The notes: a model not told the origin generated them from the letters alone. Shown: positions 16,503 through 26,506, counted from the stretch's first letter. The stretch: 64,000 bases of DNA from Flavobacterium poyangense (GCF_011751075.1 NZ_JAALLN010000013.1:1-64000), one strand, 5' to 3'. Numbers and translations: made by a program.

Positions 16503-17801
16503 TTATTCTGTAGTTTTAAATTCTACGAGATAGGGTTTGAGTCTCGTTCCGTTTTCTTTTCTAAAAGCGTTCGTGAGCAGAATTTGATACTTCTGATTGG
16601 GTTTTAAGTCTGCTTTGAAAGTCCATGATTTCTTGTCTGATGACCAAATTCTTTCGGGATTTATTTGGGGGCAAAAAGTGGCGCCAAGAGGGCCGAAGTC
16701 TACGCCTGTATGATGTCCGTTTAAAGGCTCTGAGAATGTAACGGTGATGGTGGTTAATCCGGGTTTTACTTTCTGACTGCCATTTTTGAACGTTGATATA
16801 GAGGTAACATATGGTCGCTGTTTTTCATAGTTGCGATTTAGTTGGTTTACAGTTTGAGGAAAGAATTCTGAGATGTCAACGATTTGCTCAACTTGTTTTT
16901 CATTTGAATAGTCAAGCTCAATAAGTGTTTTTAGTGCTTTAGCTTTGTCTTTCGACTTAGAGTAATATCGCTCGCAAATTTCATATCCAATATAATATCC
17001 CAAATCTCTTACTTTGAGATTGTTTCTGTTTTCTCCCCACAACCAATTGTAGTTATTGCTCATGATGAATAAGTCTGCGATAAATTGGTCGATTACTTTT
17101 TGGCGGTTATTTTTGCCGAATTCTATTGCCGGACTACTTGACTTTTTGCCTGTAACATGGCAAGAAATAAATTCTGCTACTCCTTCATACAAACACATCG
17201 AAAGCAGATTTTCAACAATTTCTTTTTGCTGCGTATGTATATATTCGTGTGTACATAAAAGAGCTATGTTTTTTCGTGGATTATATTCTTTGTAGAAAGA
17301 CTGTCTCCATTGTGGGAGCTCCTCGATAAAGGTAGTTTCGTCTGCTAAAGCTAGTTCAGAGCCAATCAAAATTCGATCATTCTGAATGGTTCCATTGGTT
17401 CTGAAAGCACCAATAGAAAAATAAATGGTGGATGGTTTTAGATCAGGATAGACTTGTTTGAGTTTGTTGATGTCGCTTTCTATTTCGGGATAAAGCTTCT
17501 CGCTGTTTAAAGTGTTTGACTTTAATGAACTCCAAAATTTAGGGTACTGGTTTATTGCACTTATAAAATCTTTCGCAGTATAGTTTCGAACCTCGATCAG
17601 GCTTTTTAATCCCGGTGTTGCTTTGTCAAGGTAAAGTGTTTTGAGGAAGTCTAATTGTTTTGTGCTGTCGTTGGTAGAAATGATTTTTTCGTAGGCGTCC
17701 CAAAAATGATTAATATCGTCAGATACAATTTGTTGATGGTTGTTTTGTCCACTAGAAGAGATCGTAAAAATCAGAAAAGGAATCAGAAGAAAGCATCTCA
17801 T
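16503..17801 (-). CDS. Exported gluzincin-like metallopeptidase with C-terminal Ig-like domain
   Basis: A 432-residue protein with a signal peptide (about 1-19). A zinc-peptidase motif HEYIH is at residues 185-189, and a second-helix EGVAEF (about 206-211) could supply the glutamate third ligand of gluzincins. The C-terminal 100 residues (about 335-432; TTITVTFSEPLNG) resemble a Big_5/SbsA-type Ig-like fold. The lack of a lipobox suggests periplasmic or secreted location. The peptidase assignment rests on motif spacing and has no named family behind it. It is a single gene; its 3' neighbour region carries the TTTGCG repeat. Confidence 0.65.
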   Translation of the reverse strand: MRCFLLIPFLIFTISSSGQNNHQQIVSDDINHFWDAYEKIISTNDSTKQLDFLKTLYLDKATPGLKSLIEVRNYTAKDFISAINQYPKFWSSLKSNTLNSEKLYPEIESDINKLKQVYPDLKPSTIYFSIGAFRTNGTIQNDRILIGSELALADETTFIEELPQWRQSFYKEYNPRKNIALLCTHEYIHTQQKEIVENLLSMCLYEGVAEFISCHVTGKKSSSPAIEFGKNNRQKVIDQFIADLFIMSNNYNWLWGENRNNLKVRDLGYYIGYEICERYYSKSKDKAKALKTLIELDYSNEKQVEQIVDISEFFPQTVNQLNRNYEKQRPYVTSISTFKNGSQKVKPGLTTITVTFSEPLNGHHTGVDFGPLGATFCPQINPERIWSSDKKSWTFKADLKPNQKYQILLTNAFRKENGTRLKPYLVEFKTTE

Positions 17802-17912
17802 GTTTTTGTTTTTAAAAGGAAAATCTAAAATACAAAAAAAGGAAAGGATAAGGACTGTAAAATAAACAGTATTATGAAACCTTTCCTATGAGTTATAGAT
17901 TTATCTTAGAAA

Positions 17913-18605
17913 TTAACCTTGTAAGCTTTCCTCAAATAAAGTGATGTCGATCGCATTTTTTACATCGTAATCGCCAATTTTTGTTCGGCGTAAAACGGTT
18001 AGGTGTGAACCTGAATGCATTGCTTTCCCAAAATCAAAAGCCAGGGAGCGAATATAAGTTCCTTTGCTGCAAACTACTCTAAAATCAATTTCCGGCAATT
18101 CAATTCGTGTAATTTCAAATTCGTGAATGGTAGTTTTTCTGCTAGCAATTTCGACAGTTTCTCCGGCACGTGCATGCTCGTACAAACGAACACCGTCTTT
18201 TTTGATAGCTGAAAAAATAGGCGGTTTCTGATCGATTTCACCTAAAAATTGTTTTACCGTTTCATGAATCAAAGCTTCGTTTATATGCTCGGTTGGAAAT
18301 GTTTGATCAATCTCGGTTTCTAAGTCATAAGAAGGAGTAGTGGCTCCAATATAAAAAGTTCCCGTATATTCTTTGGCCTGACCTTGTAATTCAGAAATTT
18401 TTTTGGTGAATTTTCCGGTGCAGATCAATAATAGTCCGGTCGCTAAAGGATCTAATGTTCCTGCGTGACCGATCTTAAACTTCTTTGGAAGTCCAACTTT
18501 GTTAATTAAAAGGTATTTTAATTTATTGACTGCTTGAAACGAACTCCATTTTAAAGGTTTGTCTATCAATAAAACCTGTCCGTTTAAATATTCTTCAGGA
18601 GTCAT
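17913..18605 (-). CDS. truB: tRNA pseudouridine(55) synthase
   Basis: It makes pseudouridine at position 55 of the T-loop in tRNAs. In the 230-residue protein the catalytic Asp52 sits in GHAGTLDPLATGLL, and YEHARAGE and SKGTYIRSLA are further TruB motifs. It lacks the long C-terminal PUA extension of the E. coli enzyme, common in this phylum. Its ATG overlaps the uppP stop by one base (TAATG), so the two are translationally coupled in the ftsX-DUF3098-uppP-truB cluster. Confidence 0.97.
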   Translation of the reverse strand: MTPEEYLNGQVLLIDKPLKWSSFQAVNKLKYLLINKVGLPKKFKIGHAGTLDPLATGLLLICTGKFTKKISELQGQAKEYTGTFYIGATTPSYDLETEIDQTFPTEHINEALIHETVKQFLGEIDQKPPIFSAIKKDGVRLYEHARAGETVEIASRKTTIHEFEITRIELPEIDFRVVCSKGTYIRSLAFDFGKAMHSGSHLTVLRRTKIGDYDVKNAIDITLFEESLQG

Positions 18606-19402
18606 TATATAATGGTAAGCGGGTGAATGAAAAAGTGAATTACCAGTAAAATGATTCCGGCAATTATGCGATAAATACCAAAAACTTTAAAACCGTTTTT
18701 AGTAAGGAAACCAATAAAAGTTTTGATGGCTAACAGTGCTACAATAAAAGCGACAATGTTTCCGATAATTAAGAGATTAACCTGATCGTGCGATAACTCA
18801 AATCCGGCTTTGTAATAGTCGTAGCATTTTTTTACCGTGGCGCCTAACATGGTTGGTACTGCAAGGAAAAATGAAAATTCTGCTGCTGTAGTACGATTTA
18901 GTTTTTGTGACATTCCACCCACAATGCTGGCTCCACTTCTTGAAACTCCGGGGATCATGGCAATACATTGAAATAATCCTATCTTAAAAGCTTGCAAATA
19001 CGTAATTTCCTGAGAAGTTTCAGTCGCATTGGGTTGGTTGAACCACTGGTCGACTTTTAATAAAATAAGCCCTCCAATCAAAAGAGATATGGCAACTGTA
19101 ATAGGATTTTCTAACAATCCGTCTATGAAATCACTTAACAATAATCCTAAAACTACTGCCGGAACAAATGCTACCAAAAGCTTAAAGTAAAAATCTAAGG
19201 TCTGAAAGAAACGTTTGAAATATAATACAACAACTGAAAGGATAGCGCCCAGTTGAATAACAATCGTAAAGAGTTTAGTGAAATCGTCATGAGCAATTCC
19301 AAAAAAAGAAGAGGCAATAATCATATGGCCAGTTGAAGAAACAGGTAAAAATTCTGTAATTCCTTCAATTATGGCAAGGATAATAGCTTGTAATGTGTTC
19401 AT
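18605..19402 (-). CDS. uppP: Undecaprenyl-diphosphate phosphatase
   Basis: An inner-membrane enzyme (BacA family, 265 residues) that recycles undecaprenyl pyrophosphate, the lipid carrier for peptidoglycan and O-antigen. The two catalytic motifs are seen: EGITEFLPVSSTGHMI (about 14-29) and PGVSRSGASIVGG (about 155-167). About eight hydrophobic helices are predicted. Loss causes bacitracin sensitivity in other species. It is coupled to truB downstream; DUF3098 lies 86 bp upstream. Confidence 0.97.
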   Translation of the reverse strand: MNTLQAIILAIIEGITEFLPVSSTGHMIIASSFFGIAHDDFTKLFTIVIQLGAILSVVVLYFKRFFQTLDFYFKLLVAFVPAVVLGLLLSDFIDGLLENPITVAISLLIGGLILLKVDQWFNQPNATETSQEITYLQAFKIGLFQCIAMIPGVSRSGASIVGGMSQKLNRTTAAEFSFFLAVPTMLGATVKKCYDYYKAGFELSHDQVNLLIIGNIVAFIVALLAIKTFIGFLTKNGFKVFGIYRIIAGIILLVIHFFIHPLTII

Positions 19403-19488
19403 TAAAAGGGTTGATTTTAGATTTTAGATCTCAGATTTAGCGCCTTTGATGTAGAGAAGGGCACGAAAAGAAAATCTATAAAATGCTA

Positions 19489-19731
19489 TTATTTTGATTT
19501 TTTAAAAATAGAATAAATCGTGATTCCAAATCCTATTAAAACAGTTGTTGGAGCTAATCGGATACGTCTGAAACTAAAAACGTCTTCGTTAAAAACATTT
19601 GGGTTATCGCTACCACCACCTGACATTAAGATAAAGCCTAATGCAATTACCGCAATTCCGATTAAAAGGATTTTGTAGTTGATACCTTCAAAAAGGAATT
19701 CTTGTTTTTGTTCTTCTGTATTATTTTTCAT
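19489..19731 (-). CDS. DUF3098 family small membrane protein
   Basis: An 80-residue protein with two hydrophobic helices (about 18-36 and 58-74) joined by a loop with GGGSDNPNVFNEDVFSFRRI. This layout and its place between ftsX and uppP match the DUF3098 family of Bacteroidota. No function is known. The conserved location next to cell-division and envelope genes suggests an envelope role, which is only inference. Confidence 0.85.
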   Translation of the reverse strand: MKNNTEEQKQEFLFEGINYKILLIGIAVIALGFILMSGGGSDNPNVFNEDVFSFRRIRLAPTTVLIGFGITIYSIFKKSK

Positions 19732-19788
19732 TTCTATAAAATTCTGTTATAAGGTACTGAATACGGAGATTGAGACTCTTTTTGTTAG

Positions 19789-20664
19789 TTAATAAAGATC
19801 GTCTGTTCTTAGATTCAGAAAACGTTGTGTGGCAAAGTGTGTACTTACCCAGGTAATTAAAACTCCCAATCCGAAAACAGAAAGTAAAATCAAAACGGTT
19901 AAAACTTTGTCTTCTAAAATTCCTAATCCCGGAAAATTGGTGTCTACATAAATTAAAAGGGCAATTAAGGCAATAATGGCCAGACCAGCGCCTAACATAC
20001 CCAGTTTTACACTGCGCATCACAAATGGTTTACGGATAAACGATTTTGTTGCGCCAACCATTTGCATGGTCTTAATGATAAAACGGTTAGAGTGTATAGA
20101 CAAACGAAGGGAGCTATTGATTAATAAAACAGCAATTACAGTCAGGAATCCGCTGATAATCAATATCCACATACTTACTTTTTTAATATTGTCATTTACC
20201 AGATTTACCAATTGTTTGTCGTAAACGATATCAGAAATCATAGTATTTTTACGAAAGTGGCTTTCGACTTTTTGAATACTGTCTCTTTCAACATAGTCTG
20301 CTTTAAAGTGAATGTCGTAAGAATTCAATAACGGATTTTCTCCCAAAAAGGTAAGGAAATCTTCGCCAATAATATCGGTATGCTCTTTAGCAGCTTTTTC
20401 TTTAGTTACATAAACGTATGATTTTGCAAAAGGAGCTCTTTTTAGTTCAGAGTTAAATGCTTTTATAACGCTGTCATTAGCTTCGTTTTTAAAGAAAACG
20501 GTCATTGCAATTTTTTCTTTAAAGTCATCTGCCAGTTTTTTAGAATTAACAATGAACAATCCCAATACTCCCAAAAGGAATAATACCAGAAAGACACTTA
20601 ATACAACCGAAAAATAAGAGGAAATTAACCTGCGCTTTTGAAATTTATCAAAGTTAGAACTCAT
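19789..20664 (-). CDS. ftsX: Cell division permease-like protein FtsX
   Basis: The membrane partner of the ATPase FtsE; together they regulate peptidoglycan hydrolases at the septum. The 291 residues show a short cytoplasmic N-terminus, TM1 (about 14-37), a periplasmic domain (about 40-165, with MTVFFKNEANDS early), then three C-terminal helices (about 167-188, 218-242, 255-280) of the FtsX/MacB permease fold. KTMQMVGATKSFIRKPF is the typical cytoplasmic loop. ftsE is not in the window. It heads a four-gene minus-strand cluster. Confidence 0.95.
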   Translation of the reverse strand: MSSNFDKFQKRRLISSYFSVVLSVFLVLFLLGVLGLFIVNSKKLADDFKEKIAMTVFFKNEANDSVIKAFNSELKRAPFAKSYVYVTKEKAAKEHTDIIGEDFLTFLGENPLLNSYDIHFKADYVERDSIQKVESHFRKNTMISDIVYDKQLVNLVNDNIKKVSMWILIISGFLTVIAVLLINSSLRLSIHSNRFIIKTMQMVGATKSFIRKPFVMRSVKLGMLGAGLAIIALIALLIYVDTNFPGLGILEDKVLTVLILLSVFGLGVLITWVSTHFATQRFLNLRTDDLY

Positions 20665-20987
20665 AGTTTGCTTAAATTATGGGGTAAAAATAATAAACAA
20701 TTTCTTTATTTAAAGTTAATAACGGTCAAAGTTTTAACTTTTGTACAATATAAGTAATTTTTAGACTTGTATTTTGACTTTTGTGAAGAATTGCCGATTC
20801 ATATATTAATTTGCTCATTTGGTGTGCTTATATTTTAACACATAGAGACATAGTTTTGAAAATGAAAAAAGGCGTTTCACTTATTCTAAATGCCCATAGT
20901 CCGATTATGTGATAGAAATGCATTTCTTTTTTAAATTATTTTTTTATGACTAAAACGATGTTTCTTCTAAAGTTTGTCAAGTGTTTT

Positions 20988-21107
20988 TTTCTCACGCAGA
21001 TTTGCTTCGTCTGTTCGTTATTGCTTGGGTAGCATATTTTTTAGATAACCTTGTTGGAAACATAAAAGAAAAAAAATCAGCATAATCTGCCAAATCTGCG
21101 TGAGAAA
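20988..21107. repeat. 17-bp inverted repeat (CACGCAGATTT family)
   Basis: TTTCTCACGCAGATTTG (20988-21004) is exactly complementary to CAAATCTGCGTGAGAAA (21091-21107), with 86 bp between. A sister element with 20-bp arms lies at 36724-36808, and a half-copy at 56768. It lies in the 615-bp divergent gap between ftsX and leuS; the rest of the gap is AT-rich with no supported gene. Confidence 0.7.
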
Positions 21108-21279
21108 CTTCGCTGCTCCTATTTGTTAAGCATATTTTTTACGGATTATCTTCAACACGACAATTTATGTACTAAAATACTTTTGTTACAAACTGTAATA
21201 AATGTAAATTTGCGATCTTAATTACTTAATGCATTAAAACTTAGCAACTCAGTTACTCCGTAACTCAGCAATTCACAAA

Positions 21280-24168
21280 ATGAAATACAATCCGAACGAA
21301 ATAGAAGCCAAATGGCAAAAATATTGGGCAGATAATCAAACTTTTGCAGCCGTAAATAATTCTGAAAAACCTAAACATTATGTGTTAGATATGTTTCCTT
21401 ATCCTTCAGGAGCGGGACTACACGTCGGACATCCACTGGGATATATTGCATCAGATGTATATTCGCGTTTCAAAAGACATCAGGGTTTCAATGTTTTGCA
21501 TCCAATGGGTTATGATAGTTTCGGATTACCGGCGGAGCAATATGCCATTCAAACCGGACAACGTCCGGAGGATACTACCCGTGTAAATATTGACGGTGGA
21601 GTAGATAAAGAAGGAAAAGAAATTGCAGGATACAGAAAACAATTAGATAAAATTGGATTTTCATTTGACTGGGCCAGAGAAGTGCGTACCTCAAATGCGG
21701 ATTATTATAAACACACCCAATGGATTTTTATTCAGTTGTTTAATTCCTGGTACAATAAAGATTCAGATAAAGCCGAAGATATTTCGACTTTAGTTGCGGT
21801 TTTTGAAAAAGAAGGAAATGAAAAAGTAAATGCTGTTTCAGATGACAATATAACTTCTTTTTCGTTAAGCGAATGGAATTCTTATTCAGAAGATCAGAAA
21901 GAAAAAATACTATTACAATACAGATTGACGTATTTGGCAGAAACAGAAGTAAACTGGTGTCCCGGTTTAGGAACAGTTTTGGCAAATGACGAAATTATAA
22001 ATGGCGTTTCGGAACGTGGTGGTTATCCGGTTATCCGTAAAAAAATGACACAATGGAGCATGCGTATTTCTGCTTATGCAGAGCGTTTGTTACAAGGTCT
22101 TAATGATATTGACTGGAGTGAAAGTATCAAAGAGAGTCAACGCAACTGGATTGGAAAATCAGTAGGGGCAATGGTGAAGTTTAAAGTTGTCTCTTCAAGT
22201 GTATCCCAAAGTGAAGCCGAAGGGAATTTTATCGAAGTTTTTACGACTCGCCCTGATACTATTTTTGGAGTTACGTTTATGACATTGGCTCCGGAGCATC
22301 CTTTGGTTGTCGAAATTACAACTCCGGAACAAAAAGCAGCTATCGAAGCTTATATAGAGAAAACAGCAAAACGTTCAGAACGTGAGCGTATGGCAGATGT
22401 TAAAACCATTTCGGGAGTATTTACCGGTGCTTATGCCGAACATCCGTTTACCAAAGAACCAATTCCGGTTTGGATTGGAGATTATGTTTTGGCAGGTTAT
22501 GGAACGGGTGCAGTAATGGCGGTTCCTTGTGGAGACGAAAGAGATTATGCTTTTGCCAATTTCTTTAAAGGTCAAAACGGAATGCCGGAAATCAAAAATA
22601 TCTTCGCTAATGTTGATATTTCTGAAACTGCTTACGGATCAAAAGACAATGTTGAAATCGCAAATTCTGATTTCCTTAATGGATTAAATTATAAAGCCGC
22701 AACTCAAAAAGCAATTGCTGAATTAGAAACTATAAAACAAGGAACAGGAAAAACCAACTACCGTTTGCGTGATGCTGTATTTTCACGTCAGCGTTATTGG
22801 GGAGAGCCTTTCCCTGTTTATTATGTAAATGGTTTGCCAAAAATGATTGAGGCGCAACATTTGCCGATTATTTTACCTGAAGTAGAAAAATATTTACCAA
22901 CCGAAGACGGTTTGCCTCCTTTAGGAAATGCAGCAGTTTGGGCTTGGAATACCAAAGAAAATAAAGTAGTTGCTACAGATTTAGTAGATCATGTAACTGT
23001 TTTTCCTTTAGAATTAAACACCATGCCGGGTTGGGCTGGAAGCTCGTGGTATTGGATGCGTTATATGGATGCGAATAATGAAACCGACTTTGCAAGTAAG
23101 GAAGCTTTGGCTTATTGGGAAAGTGTTGATTTGTATATTGGAGGAAGTGAGCATGCAACCGGACACTTATTGTATTCTCGTTTCTGGAATAAATTCTTAA
23201 AAGACAAAGGATTTGCTCCGACTGAAGAGCCATTCAAAAAACTGATCAATCAGGGGATGATTTTGGGAACTAGTGCTTTTGTTTACAGAATTGAAGGGAC
23301 GAATAGCTTTGTTTCAAAAAATAAAATTGGAGATCAGAAAGTGCAGCCAATTCACGCTGATGTTTCAATGGTGAATTCTTCGGACGAACTGGATATTGAA
23401 AAATTCAAAGCATGGAGAGAAGATTATGCTAACGCAGAATTTATAACTGATGATAATGGAAAATACATTGTAGGTCGCGAGGTTGAAAAAATGTCAAAAT
23501 CGAAATACAATGTGGTAACCCCTGATGATATTTGTAATGAATACGGTGCAGATACATTGCGTTTGTACGAAATGTTTTTAGGTCCGTTAGAGCAGGCAAA
23601 ACCTTGGAATACTGCGGGTATTTCAGGAGTTTTTGGTTTCCTTAAAAAATTATGGCGTCTGTACTTTGATGACAATGGTTTGATTGTTACAGATGAGGAA
23701 CCAACAAAGGACAATCTAAAATCATTACACAAAACGATTAAAAAAGTAGCGGAAGATATCGAGAATTTCTCTTTTAATACTTCTGTAAGTCAGTTTATGA
23801 TTTGTGTGAATGAATTGTCGACTCAGAATTGTCATTCGAGAGCTATTTTAGAGCCGTTGGCGATTGTAGTTTCTTCTTATGCGCCACATATTGCAGAAGA
23901 GCTATGGAGTTTGTTAGGACATACCACTTCTATTTCGACTGTTGCTTTCCCAATTTTCGAACCAAAGTATTTGGTGGAAAGCAGTAAAGAGTATCCGGTT
24001 TCATTTAATGGAAAAATGCGTTTTACTATTGAATTACCGTTAGATTTAACAGCAGCGCAAATTGAAGAAATCATTATGAAGGATGAAAGAACACAACGTC
24101 AATTAGACGGCAGAACTCCGAATAAAGTGATTATTGTTCCCGGGAAAATTATCAATTTAGTAGGATAG
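21280..24168 (+). CDS. leuS: Leucine--tRNA ligase
   Basis: A class I synthetase that charges tRNA-Leu and edits mischarged Ile/Val/norvaline. At 962 residues it is about 100 longer than E. coli LeuRS. The extra length lies mainly after about residue 155 (Glu/Asp/Ser-rich, to about 215) and near 685-725, as usual in Bacteroidota. HVGH (48-51) is the HIGH motif and EKMSKSKYN the KMSKS loop. The CP1 editing domain with TTRPDTIFGVTF and GTGAVMAVP is intact. Start codon choice is clear from the family N-terminus MKYNPNEIEAKWQKYW. Confidence 0.98.
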   Translation: MKYNPNEIEAKWQKYWADNQTFAAVNNSEKPKHYVLDMFPYPSGAGLHVGHPLGYIASDVYSRFKRHQGFNVLHPMGYDSFGLPAEQYAIQTGQRPEDTTRVNIDGGVDKEGKEIAGYRKQLDKIGFSFDWAREVRTSNADYYKHTQWIFIQLFNSWYNKDSDKAEDISTLVAVFEKEGNEKVNAVSDDNITSFSLSEWNSYSEDQKEKILLQYRLTYLAETEVNWCPGLGTVLANDEIINGVSERGGYPVIRKKMTQWSMRISAYAERLLQGLNDIDWSESIKESQRNWIGKSVGAMVKFKVVSSSVSQSEAEGNFIEVFTTRPDTIFGVTFMTLAPEHPLVVEITTPEQKAAIEAYIEKTAKRSERERMADVKTISGVFTGAYAEHPFTKEPIPVWIGDYVLAGYGTGAVMAVPCGDERDYAFANFFKGQNGMPEIKNIFANVDISETAYGSKDNVEIANSDFLNGLNYKAATQKAIAELETIKQGTGKTNYRLRDAVFSRQRYWGEPFPVYYVNGLPKMIEAQHLPIILPEVEKYLPTEDGLPPLGNAAVWAWNTKENKVVATDLVDHVTVFPLELNTMPGWAGSSWYWMRYMDANNETDFASKEALAYWESVDLYIGGSEHATGHLLYSRFWNKFLKDKGFAPTEEPFKKLINQGMILGTSAFVYRIEGTNSFVSKNKIGDQKVQPIHADVSMVNSSDELDIEKFKAWREDYANAEFITDDNGKYIVGREVEKMSKSKYNVVTPDDICNEYGADTLRLYEMFLGPLEQAKPWNTAGISGVFGFLKKLWRLYFDDNGLIVTDEEPTKDNLKSLHKTIKKVAEDIENFSFNTSVSQFMICVNELSTQNCHSRAILEPLAIVVSSYAPHIAEELWSLLGHTTSISTVAFPIFEPKYLVESSKEYPVSFNGKMRFTIELPLDLTAAQIEEIIMKDERTQRQLDGRTPNKVIIVPGKIINLVG

Positions 24169-24190
24169 AAAATATAAATTTTCAATTTTT

Positions 24191-24234
24191 AAAAATCCAA
24201 ATTCCAATGTATGTTGGGATTTGGATTTTTTTTT
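24191..24234 (+). terminator. Terminator after leuS
   Basis: AAAAATCCAAAT (24191-24202) pairs with ATTTGGATTTTT (24219-24230), and T residues continue. It shares its sequence with the element after the antiporter gene (10634-10676). Confidence 0.7.
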
Positions 24235-24319
24235 GCCACGAATTGCACGAATTTTCACGAATTGGGGCGTTGGAATTTGTTGCGGAATTTTAATGTCGTA
24301 ACCGTATAGATACACATCT

Positions 24320-24347
24320 GTAGAGACGCACTGCTGTGCGTCTCTAC
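24320..24347. repeat. GTAGAGACGCAC palindrome
   Basis: GTAGAGACGCAC and GTGCGTCTCTAC form a perfect 12-bp stem around TGCT. Diverged relatives (GTAGAGATGCAC) lie inside both copies of the 10584-10853 duplication, so it is a mobile-looking palindromic repeat. The rest of this 328-bp gap between leuS and the hydrolase gene is AT-rich. Confidence 0.7.
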
Positions 24348-24496
24348 TGTGCGTCTCGTCTAATGCCCCTAAAACATTGGGATTTGGATTTTTAAAAATT
24401 GAATTTTAATTTTATTTTCTAAAATCTGTAACATTTTGATTTTTCTCGTATCCAAAAGGCGAATTTGATTAATTAACAATTTAAAACTATTAAAAA

Positions 24497-25348
24497 ATGA
24501 AAAAGTATATCATCCTGATTATCGCATTATTATTTTCTGCAGTATGTTTAAATGTGTTTGCACAAACAAAATCATATCCGTTTGAGGTTATTAAATCGGG
24601 AAAAGGAAAACAGTCTATTGTGTTTATACCGGGTTTTGCATCTTCGGGAGAAGTGTGGAACGATACAAAAGCTAATTTCGAAAAGAATTTCACTTGTTAC
24701 ACTCTTACAATGGCAGGATTTGCCGGAGTACAACCACAGCCAAATGCATCCTTTAAAAATTGGGAAGATGCTATTGCAAGTTATATAAAAGAGAATAAAA
24801 TCGAAAAACCAATTATTATTGGTCACAGTATGGGTGGTGGATTGGCTTTGGCAATTGCTGCAGATTATCCGGATCTGGCCGATAGGATTGTTGTGGTCGA
24901 TGCGGTTCCTTGTCTTGCTGCTTTGATGAATGCTTCTTTTAAATCAAAAGAAAATAATGACTGTAAGCCAATTGTGGATCAAATGACCGCTATGACCGAT
25001 GCGCAATTTTTGGAAAACCAAAAGAAATTTTTGACAAAACTTACAGAAGATACTTCTAAGCATGATTTATTATTAAGCTGGAGTGCGAAATCAGACAGAA
25101 AGACTTTTGCTGAGGTGTATTGTGACTTTTCCAATACAGATTTAAGAGATAAGATCGCTAGTGTAAAATGTCCGGCTTTGATCTTACTGGAAGCTTATTT
25201 TGTAAATATAAAACCGGCTATTGAAGCGCAGTACAAAAATCTCAAAACAGCTAATCTTCAATATGCCTCCAAGGGATTGCATTTTGTTATGTATGATGAT
25301 AAAGAATTTTATTTCAAACATTTGAACAACTTTATAAAAGTTAAATAA
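24497..25348 (+). CDS. Exported alpha/beta hydrolase
   Basis: A 283-residue alpha/beta-hydrolase-fold protein with a signal peptide (about 1-23, ending VFAQ), so periplasmic or secreted. The nucleophile elbow GHSMGGG gives Ser111, an oxyanion region is at FIPGFASSGEVW (43-54), and a probable catalytic His is at GLHFVMYDD near the C-terminus. The substrate is unknown. Its stop overlaps the start of the ECF sigma gene by one base (TAATG), so its product is made together with the sigma factor, an unusual pairing for a hydrolase. Confidence 0.85.
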   Translation: MKKYIILIIALLFSAVCLNVFAQTKSYPFEVIKSGKGKQSIVFIPGFASSGEVWNDTKANFEKNFTCYTLTMAGFAGVQPQPNASFKNWEDAIASYIKENKIEKPIIIGHSMGGGLALAIAADYPDLADRIVVVDAVPCLAALMNASFKSKENNDCKPIVDQMTAMTDAQFLENQKKFLTKLTEDTSKHDLLLSWSAKSDRKTFAEVYCDFSNTDLRDKIASVKCPALILLEAYFVNIKPAIEAQYKNLKTANLQYASKGLHFVMYDDKEFYFKHLNNFIKVK

Positions 25349-25818
25349 TGGAGTTTGAAAGTATTTATAAAATGTATTGGGACAGAATCTTCAGGCTTTG
25401 TATGGGTTTTGTCAATGATTATGATGCTGCACAAGATCTGGCTCAGGAAACTTTTATTATAGTCTGGCAAAAATTGGATACGTTTAGGAATGAATCGGGT
25501 ATTGGAACCTGGATATTCAGAATTGCGTCTAATAATTGTTTGAGGCAGATAGAAAATCAAAAGCGCTTTCCTAAATCAGAATTGCCTTCTAATCTCACGG
25601 AGGAAAAACAGTATTCGTTAGAACCGAGGATTCAGTTTTTGTATAAGTGTATTGCTGAATTACCCGAGGCTGAGCGTATCATTATTTCCTTAGAGTTAGA
25701 AGATGTGAAGCAAGCGGAAATTGCTAAAATCGTTGGGCTTACGGAAGCTAATGTGAGGGTTAAAATTCATAGAATAAAAGAAAAACTGACTCAAAAATTC
25801 AAACAAAATGGACAATAA
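25348..25818 (+). CDS. ECF-type RNA polymerase sigma factor
   Basis: A 156-residue sigma-70 family protein with only regions 2 and 4. Region 2 (about 8-75) carries DLAQETFIIVWQKLDTF and the GIGTWIFRIASNNCLRQ stretch. Region 4 (about 100-152) is an HTH with VKQAEIAKIVGLTEANVRVKIHRIKEKL. Its start is coupled to the hydrolase and its end overlaps the next gene by 11 bp. The downstream membrane protein is the natural candidate anti-sigma factor. The target promoters are unknown. Confidence 0.93.
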   Translation: MEFESIYKMYWDRIFRLCMGFVNDYDAAQDLAQETFIIVWQKLDTFRNESGIGTWIFRIASNNCLRQIENQKRFPKSELPSNLTEEKQYSLEPRIQFLYKCIAELPEAERIIISLELEDVKQAEIAKIVGLTEANVRVKIHRIKEKLTQKFKQNGQ

Positions 25819-26404
25819 TATAGATTTTAAAGATTTATGGAAAAAACAATCCGTAAGTCCTCCTGATATGAAAGAGTTGTTGGCTAAGCTAAGTCGTTTC
25901 AAGCAGTCAGGTTTGAGAAAATTAGTGCTAACGAATGCATTGCTTGTGGCCACCTGTGTGTTTATTGTTTTTATTTGGTATCGTTACAAGCCTGAATTTA
26001 TTTCAACCAAAATCGGAATTGTTTTGTGTGTTATTGCAATGGTCGTTTATTTATTTGTTGCTAATAGATTGTTTGGTGTTTATAAGAGAATTGACGGTAC
26101 AAATAGCAATACAGAATACTTGCAAAAATTAATTGAGATAAAAACAAAACAAAAATTCCTGCAATCGACTATGTTGAGTTTGTATTTTATAATGCTCGGA
26201 GTTGGATTGTGTTTGTATATGTATGAATATGCGTCAATAATGACACAATTTTGGGCTGTTTTTAGTTATGTAATGCTGTTTCTTTGGCTTGGTTTTGTTT
26301 GGTTTTATCTGCGCCCAAAACAAATTAAAAAAGAGAATGCGAAAATCAATACTTTAATTGAAAAATTCGAAACGATAAATAGGCAGTTGACTGCTGATTC
26401 TTAA
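25808..26404 (+). CDS. Membrane protein, putative anti-sigma factor
   Basis: A 198-residue protein. A short soluble N-terminus (1-38, with DFKDLWKKQ) is followed by paired helices at about 39-58 and 64-82, then a coiled stretch and two more helices at about 115-135 and 143-163, ending in a Lys/Glu-rich tail. It has no recognised anti-sigma (ZAS) motif. The role is inferred from overlap with the sigma gene and a cytoplasmic N-terminus in the right place to bind a sigma factor. Confidence 0.55.
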   Translation: MDNNIDFKDLWKKQSVSPPDMKELLAKLSRFKQSGLRKLVLTNALLVATCVFIVFIWYRYKPEFISTKIGIVLCVIAMVVYLFVANRLFGVYKRIDGTNSNTEYLQKLIEIKTKQKFLQSTMLSLYFIMLGVGLCLYMYEYASIMTQFWAVFSYVMLFLWLGFVWFYLRPKQIKKENAKINTLIEKFETINRQLTADS

Positions 26405-26506
26405 AGTAGGATGGTGTTTCCTGTGTCATTTTTACAAAATGTTAATTTGGATCGTAATTTGAGGATTGTTTTGTAATTTTAAATTTAAATCAAAAACAGA
26501 ACAATT

